Below are positions 59,499 through 64,000 of a DNA stretch of 64,000 nucleotides, one piece after another. The stretch spans positions 62,001-126,000 of the forward strand of contig NZ_FXYY01000006.1 of assembly GCF_900169165.1 (NCBI RefSeq), written 5' to 3'. Position numbers and translations under genes: made by a program. The notes beneath the pieces were generated by a model that was not told the origin of the DNA, did no database searches, and was given only the letters and a program-made list of their open reading frames with translations. Positions within the stretch are counted from its first letter, which is position 1. Every line of letters starts with the position of its first letter. The stretch is from Brevibacterium linens ATCC 9172 (GTDB lineage Bacteria; Actinomycetota; Actinomycetes; Actinomycetales; Brevibacteriaceae).

Positions 59499-60404
59499 GT
59501 GGTGATTACCCTGAAAGATATGGACTCACTTCTCAAGCAGGACGTGCGCATCCCGGTGTCGAGCCGGTCCGGTTCCAGCGATCTCGTAGGACATCTCTTC
59601 CTCCCCGCAGCCGACCCGCACGCGGTGCTGACGATCCACCCGGCCACCGCGACTCCCGAACGCTTCTACTTCTCCTTCGCCGAGGCGGCGGCTGCCCGTG
59701 GGTTCGCCGTGGTCACCTACGGCTTCCGCGGTGTCGGTGACCGGAGGGCGGCTCGCACCCATCGGCACATCCGCATGCGCGACTGGATCTGCGAGGATGT
59801 GGCGGCCGCGGGCGCCTGGGCGGAGGAGAGGTTCCCTGATCTGCCGCATACGGCGTTGGGCCACAGCCTCGGCGGGCACGCCCTGCTCCTGGGCAGCGGC
59901 GGTCAGCGGCTGTGCGGAATCGTCACAATCGCCACAGCGATGGTGGCGGCCCGCAGCATCGCGCCCCGCAGCGAGCGCTGGCGAGTGGAAGTCGGCCTCG
60001 GAGTCTTCGGCAGGGTGGCCACACGAGTGTGCGGGTATATGCCCGCCAGCCGAGTCGGACTCGGCGAGGACATCCCCGCCGCCGCCCTCTACGAGTGGAC
60101 GGACTGGCTGCGCCGTCCCCACTTCTTCTTCGATGACCCGAGTTTCGACGCCGAGGCACGCGCCGCCCGACTGCGCACACCTGTTCTCGCCGTCGGCACC
60201 TCCGACGATCCGTGGGCGACAGATGCCTTCATCGATGCGCTCACCGACCGCCTGCGACTGGCCCCGGTGACCCGTCGCACTGTCGACCCGACAGAACTCG
60301 ACGCGACGAGCATCGGCCATCACGGTCTCATGCGCCGATCCGTCGCCGCAGACGCCTGGCCGGAGATCCTCGACTGGCTCGAGATGAGAGCAGCCGAAGA
60401 ATAG
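59499..60404 (+). CDS. Alpha/beta hydrolase
   Basis: A 301-residue alpha/beta hydrolase of the BAAT/peptidase S9-like group (YheT-like order). Strand and oxyanion block AVLTIHPATATPERFY, FRGVGDRR, nucleophile in ALGHSLGGHALLLG near residue 128, acid in VGTSDDPWA near 233 and histidine in SIGHHGLMRR near 273. The GTG start at 59499 is the first in frame; ATG at 59520 is an alternative 7 codons in. Divergent from the MHS carrier. Confidence 0.78.
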   Translation: MVITLKDMDSLLKQDVRIPVSSRSGSSDLVGHLFLPAADPHAVLTIHPATATPERFYFSFAEAAAARGFAVVTYGFRGVGDRRAARTHRHIRMRDWICEDVAAAGAWAEERFPDLPHTALGHSLGGHALLLGSGGQRLCGIVTIATAMVAARSIAPRSERWRVEVGLGVFGRVATRVCGYMPASRVGLGEDIPAAALYEWTDWLRRPHFFFDDPSFDAEARAARLRTPVLAVGTSDDPWATDAFIDALTDRLRLAPVTRRTVDPTELDATSIGHHGLMRRSVAADAWPEILDWLEMRAAEE

Positions 60405-60473
60405 GTCACCATCGGAGACTTTCCGCGCCCAGAATTATCCGTTTGCGACCACTTCTCGACTGACGCTGCGCCC

Positions 60474-61844
60474 TCAGCTGCGGCTGAGACCGAACAGCGA
60501 GTCGGTGAAGCGGTTGCCGAACATGGCCGCCGGATCCAGACGGGCCCGCAGCTCGCAGAAGTCCGCGAATCGCGGATAGAACTCGTTCAGGTCGGCGGCC
60601 GTGCGGGTGTGGATCTTGCCCCAGTGCGGTCGGCCACCGTGCCGGCAGACGATCTCTTCGACGACGCGAAAGTACTCGGCGAAGTCCTCCTTGATGAAGC
60701 GGTGGACGGCGATGTACATCGTCTCCCGTCCCGTCGCCGTCGACAGCGGCACATCATCGGCGGCGGCGCACCTGACCTCGAGGGGGAATGAGATCGCCCA
60801 CCCCTTGGCCTCGATGGCGCCTCGGATCTCCCGGATCGCCTCGGGTCCGGAGTCGAAGGGCAGGGCGTACTCCATCTCGTTGAACCGCACCCGCCGTGGG
60901 GTGACGAACACATCGTGGCCCGGTGCCCGGTACGTCCGGTCTGCCACGACGGACTGGGCGACGCGATTGATCGAGGGCACCACGCCCGGGACCTTCGCCC
61001 CGAGCTCGACGGCCAACCGGAGCGCTCCGTTCTCCACCACCTCTTTGTCGAGGAGGTTGAGCCACCGGTTGCGCACCCCCGCCTCGGCGAGGTGGCCCGG
61101 CCCGGCCTGCCCCGGTTCCACCCGGGTGTTCGTCTTCGTCAGCACCGAATCGGTGTGCGGGAACCAGTAGAACTCGAAATGGTCGGCCCCGCGCATCCTC
61201 TCGGTCAGCCCGTCGAGGAGCTCGTCGAATCCGGCGACCTTCTCCTCGGCGATGAGGTCGAAGGCCGGCACGCACTGGAGTTCGACTTCGGTGATAATAC
61301 CGAGAACGCCGAGGCTGACCCGTGCAAGGTCGAAGACCTCCGGTTCCGACTCCGCCGACAGCTCCCGCACCTGCCCGTCGGGGCCCATCAGGCTCAGCCC
61401 GGTGACGGTCCCGGCGAACCCGGTGAAGCCGATTCCGGTGCCGTGCGTGCTCGTCGAGATCGCGCCCGCCAGGGCCTGCGGATTGACGTCGCCCTGATTC
61501 TCCAGGGCCAGACCGTAGGGTGCGAGCAGGGCGGGAATGTCCCGCAGCCGGGTGCCGGCGGCGAAGCGCACCCGCTTGCGCTCCTCGTCGACGGCGATGA
61601 TGCCGGAGAGTCCGTCGAGGTTGACCATGACATCGTCGCCGGCGGCAACCGGGGTGAACGAATGCCCGGCCCCGACGACCCGCAGACGGTCCCCCGCCGC
61701 CGCAGCGGCCGTGACGATGCCCGATAGCTCCTCCGTCGAGGTGGGACGTGAGAATGTGTGCGGATGTGCATGGACGTGACCGGCCCAGTTCCGGAATCTC
61801 TGCCGACCGGACCGGTCGCCTCGTCGCGGCTGCACGTCTCTCAC
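60474..61844 (-). CDS. FAD-dependent D-arabinono-1,4-lactone/L-gulono-lactone oxidase-type enzyme
   Basis: A 456-residue VAO-fold flavoprotein. The PP-loop region VVGAGHSFTPVAAGDDVMVNLDGL near 56-76, STSTHGTGIGFTGFAGTV near 132-149, and the ALO domain with FEFYWFPHTD and the C-terminal RPHWGKIHTRTAADL. The histidine in RVVGAGHSF may carry a covalent FAD, as in aldonolactone oxidases. Xylitol oxidases share the layout. GTG at 61844 overlaps the stop of the PLP enzyme (GTGA), so the two are coupled. Confidence 0.85.
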   Translation of the reverse strand: MRDVQPRRGDRSGRQRFRNWAGHVHAHPHTFSRPTSTEELSGIVTAAAAAGDRLRVVGAGHSFTPVAAGDDVMVNLDGLSGIIAVDEERKRVRFAAGTRLRDIPALLAPYGLALENQGDVNPQALAGAISTSTHGTGIGFTGFAGTVTGLSLMGPDGQVRELSAESEPEVFDLARVSLGVLGIITEVELQCVPAFDLIAEEKVAGFDELLDGLTERMRGADHFEFYWFPHTDSVLTKTNTRVEPGQAGPGHLAEAGVRNRWLNLLDKEVVENGALRLAVELGAKVPGVVPSINRVAQSVVADRTYRAPGHDVFVTPRRVRFNEMEYALPFDSGPEAIREIRGAIEAKGWAISFPLEVRCAAADDVPLSTATGRETMYIAVHRFIKEDFAEYFRVVEEIVCRHGGRPHWGKIHTRTAADLNEFYPRFADFCELRARLDPAAMFGNRFTDSLFGLSRS

Positions 61845-63040
61845 AGCACGAGCCCCTCTCCTCGATAGGTTGTCCAGGCATCGCGGATGCGGCCCTGAGA
61901 CACGATCTGGAAGTCGTTGAAATGTTCGGCCAGCTCACCGGCCTTCGCGTGCCGGAACCACACGAGGTCGCCGATGCGCAGCGAGTCCGTGCCGGGCCCG
62001 GTCAGTGGCGTCTGCACCTCTCCGGGCCCCTCGAGGCCGGAGTATTCGAGGCCCGGCGGCCAGGCGATCGTCGGCAGACGGTCGGGGCCGGGGACTCCCG
62101 AGGCGATGAATCCGCCCTTGAAGACCGTCACCCAGCCGGGCCCGGGCCTGCGCACGACGGGAGTGACGAAGTATGCGGCGGGCCGGTGCCGGAAGTGCGT
62201 ATAGCCGTCGAAGAGTCCCGGGGAGAAGAGGCCGGATCCGGCGGCGAGTTCGGTCAGAGTGCCTTCGACGGAGCTGGATTCGAACGAGCCGGTTCCCCCG
62301 CCGTTGACGAATTCGAGGTCGGCGACCTCTCTGACGGCGGCGATGACGGCGGCTCGTCGTTCGGCGAGTTCGGCGATCGAGGCTCTCTGCATGAGCCGCA
62401 CGATCGCCTGCCGAGCTGTTCGTCCGGCGTCGGCGGTGCCAGCGATCTGCCCCTCGTAGAACATCATCCCGACGAGGTCGAACCCGGGCCGGGCCGCGAC
62501 CTGGCGGGCGAGCGCGACGGCCGCTCGCCCATCCCGAATCGGTGAGCGCCTGGCCCCGATATGGACGCGGTCGCCCAACCAGGATTCGGCCGGGCGAAAG
62601 GAGGAGTCGACGTCGATGCACACCCGCACCGAGGCGGCGCCCGCCTCGGCGAGGGATCTGCGGACGTCGTCGATGATGTCGAGGTGGTCCACGGAGTCGA
62701 TCATCACGGTGATGTTCGACCGCGCTCCCGCCTCGGCGACCATCCGGGTCAGGGCCGGCCGGTCGAGGCTGGGATAGCCGATGACGATGTCGCGGACACC
62801 GCGGGCATGGAGGGACAGCGCCTCGGGAACGGAGAAGGCGAGCACGCCGGAATAGGCGGGATGGGCGAGCGCTCGGTCGATGGCCGCGGGCACACGCAGG
62901 GACTTCGTGGCCAGCCGGATCGGCAGTCCGCGAGCGCGCTGAGCCAGGGCATCGAGGTTCTCGTCGAAGGCGTCGAGATCGACGACGGCGGTGGGTGCAC
63001 AGGTCCCTTTCAGCGCACGCCGGAGTCCACTCGAAACCAT
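61841..63040 (-). CDS. Alanine racemase-fold PLP enzyme (amino acid deaminase/aldolase type)
   Basis: A 399-residue fold type III PLP enzyme. The N-terminal barrel has the PLP lysine in RLATKSLRVP near residue 47, and FVNGGGTGSFE near 245 binds the phosphate. The C-terminal beta domain contains GDLVWFRHAKAGELAEHFN. It resembles D-threonine aldolase/D-serine dehydratase-like proteins, but the zinc-binding HxC of eukaryotic D-serine dehydratase is not seen (HAK instead). Leaderless: TAGACT lies 7 bases before the ATG. Coupled with the lactone oxidase, a pairing I know from other actinobacteria, role unknown. Confidence 0.8.
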   Translation of the reverse strand: MVSSGLRRALKGTCAPTAVVDLDAFDENLDALAQRARGLPIRLATKSLRVPAAIDRALAHPAYSGVLAFSVPEALSLHARGVRDIVIGYPSLDRPALTRMVAEAGARSNITVMIDSVDHLDIIDDVRRSLAEAGAASVRVCIDVDSSFRPAESWLGDRVHIGARRSPIRDGRAAVALARQVAARPGFDLVGMMFYEGQIAGTADAGRTARQAIVRLMQRASIAELAERRAAVIAAVREVADLEFVNGGGTGSFESSSVEGTLTELAAGSGLFSPGLFDGYTHFRHRPAAYFVTPVVRRPGPGWVTVFKGGFIASGVPGPDRLPTIAWPPGLEYSGLEGPGEVQTPLTGPGTDSLRIGDLVWFRHAKAGELAEHFNDFQIVSQGRIRDAWTTYRGEGLVL

Positions 63041-63047
63041 ATTCGGT

Positions 63048-63053
63048 AGTCTA
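63048..63053 (-). promoter_or_regulatory. -10 box TAGACT of the leaderless PLP-enzyme transcript
   Basis: On the minus strand TAGACT is followed by 7 bases and then the ATG at 63040, the same geometry as at 1185-1198. No ribosome site intervenes. Confidence 0.6.
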
Positions 63054-63089
63054 GCCTGCGATGACCTACGTCACATGGTTAGGAAGCCG

Positions 63090-64000
63090 ATGAGAACAGA
63101 GACCAGCGCCCGCACCTCCGAAGCAGGCACCGCGCAGACCGCGTCCGCGCATGTCACCGCGGCACTGCGGGACTTCCTCGACACCGATCCGTATGCCGAT
63201 GCCTCCGGTTCGGGCGAGGTGATGCGCGGCGTCGAACCGTTCACCGGCCAGGAGGTCGACCGGTTCGCCCGGAACACTCCCGACGACATCGAGGCCGCCT
63301 ACGCCACGGCCCGCATCGCAGGCGAAGCATGGGCCGCCCAGTCGGTTCAGCACCGGGCGAAGGTGCTCACTCGACTGCATGCCGCTCTGGTCCGGAATGA
63401 GGATCTGCTCCTCGACATCATCCAGTACGAGACCGGCAAGGCCCGCATCCACGCCTATGACGAGATCCTCGATACCTTCAATGTGCTCCGCCACTACGGG
63501 GTGATGGCCGCCCGGTATCTGCGTCCCGAACGTCGCCGCGGGGCGATCCCCGTGCTCACCCGCACCGAGGTCACGCGCACCCCGCTGGGCGTGATCGGGT
63601 TCATCACACCGTGGAACTACCCGCTGACCTTGGGTGCGACCGACCTGTTCGCGGCCCTGACCGCCGGCAACGCCGTCGTCCACAAACCCGATTCGACGAC
63701 GACGCTGACCTCGGTGTTCATGCGCAGGCTGGCCATCGCCGCGGGTCTGCCCGCCGAGGTGTGGCAGCTCGTGCCCGGCCCGTCCTCCGAGGTCGGACCT
63801 GCACTCATGGCCGGTGCCGACGGAATCTCGTTCACCGGGTCGACGGCCGCGGGACGGTCGATCGCCGCCGAGGCGGGGCAGCGTCTGCTCCCGGCCACGC
63901 TCGAGCTCGGGGGCAAGAATCCGCTGATCGTGGCCGCCGATGCGGATCTGGAGAAGGCCGTCGAGGGCGCCGTGCGCGGATCGTTCTCCTCGGCCGGGCA
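63090..64000 (+). CDS. Succinate-semialdehyde dehydrogenase (GabD2-like), 5' part
   Basis: The first 303 codons of an NAD(P)-dependent aldehyde dehydrogenase; the gene runs off the right edge. Visible: GVIGFITPWNYPLTLG near 170 with the conserved asparagine, HKPDSTTTLTS near 198 with the cofactor lysine, ISFTGSTAAGRSI near 250, and the catalytic glutamate in LELGGKNPL near 275. The cysteine (expected just after SFSSAGQ) lies beyond base 64000. Best matched to the GabD2 type that feeds succinate into the TCA cycle. AGGAAG precedes the ATG at 63090. Divergent from the PLP enzyme, 49 bases apart. Confidence 0.85.
   Translation, partial: MRTETSARTSEAGTAQTASAHVTAALRDFLDTDPYADASGSGEVMRGVEPFTGQEVDRFARNTPDDIEAAYATARIAGEAWAAQSVQHRAKVLTRLHAALVRNEDLLLDIIQYETGKARIHAYDEILDTFNVLRHYGVMAARYLRPERRRGAIPVLTRTEVTRTPLGVIGFITPWNYPLTLGATDLFAALTAGNAVVHKPDSTTTLTSVFMRRLAIAAGLPAEVWQLVPGPSSEVGPALMAGADGISFTGSTAAGRSIAAEAGQRLLPATLELGGKNPLIVAADADLEKAVEGAVRGSFSSAG

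Overview
The window is a GC-rich actinobacterial chromosome segment. Gene content (Mrp antiporter, branched-chain 2-oxoacid dehydrogenase, DyP/PCuAC copper genes, 13E12-type HNH protein, bifunctional-type dCTP deaminase, zinc-free L28/L33/S14 set) and the TAGACT/TAGAAT -10 boxes point to the Micrococcales. Brevibacterium is my best guess; this is an inference from gene style, not a database match. There is no rRNA, tRNA, CRISPR array, insertion sequence or prophage that I can recognise. Only the first gene (cut at base 1) and the last gene (cut at base 64000) are incomplete because of the window edges.

Layout. 0-5 kb: secreted M28 aminopeptidase (partial), ferritin-like/VIT iron transporter, pabC-type lyase, small membrane proteins, type I aroD. 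5-9.5 kb: an alpha/beta hydrolase, then an ATPase-permease-binding protein operon for glycine betaine/proline-type osmoprotectants. 9.7-13.8 kb: a methylguanine methyltransferase homologue that has lost its active site, then a copper-linked group (DyP peroxidase, PCuAC lipoprotein, His-rich membrane protein) and a degenerate isochorismatase-fold protein with tandem repeats. 14-19.5 kb: 13E12/HNH protein, nagA, S9 peptidase. 19.7-29.6 kb: one long minus-strand operon, mrpAB-C-D-E-F-G, running with overlapping genes straight into a two-component system and a lipoprotein. 29.8-35.5 kb: an unknown protein coupled to dcd, then a sortase-anchored acidic surface protein, a degenerate ModC-like ABC ATPase and an exported protein. 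35.7-43.1 kb: thioredoxin-NHL protein, YggS, 3-hydroxyisobutyrate dehydrogenase, LysR regulator, 3-hydroxybutyrate dehydrogenase with an MHS transporter. 43.5-46.9 kb: CopD-CtaG fusion, HU, and zinc-free ribosomal proteins S14, L33, L28. 47.5-52.2 kb: an anchored unknown protein and the bkd E1alpha-E1beta-E2 operon. 52.7-55.2 kb: a three-gene WXG100-like/alpha-beta-hydrolase module. 55.5-64 kb: purB, a repeat-bearing lipoprotein, a second MHS transporter, an alpha/beta hydrolase, a PLP enzyme coupled to a sugar-lactone oxidase, and the start of a succinate-semialdehyde dehydrogenase.

Three themes run across the window. First, many operons are built from 1-11 base overlaps (ATGA, GTGA, TGATG), which allows partners to be inferred. 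Second, a ten-base word, GCCGAGGCGG, recurs on both strands, inside genes and between them, and is the core of several tandem expansions. Third, convergent gene ends carry long, near-perfect hairpins of unrelated sequence that look like bidirectional terminators. The most interesting biological leads are the WXG-like/hydrolase module, the Mrp-plus-two-component operon with charged tails on its subunits, the active-site-deleted methyltransferase and the pseudo-ABC ATPase beside a surface protein.
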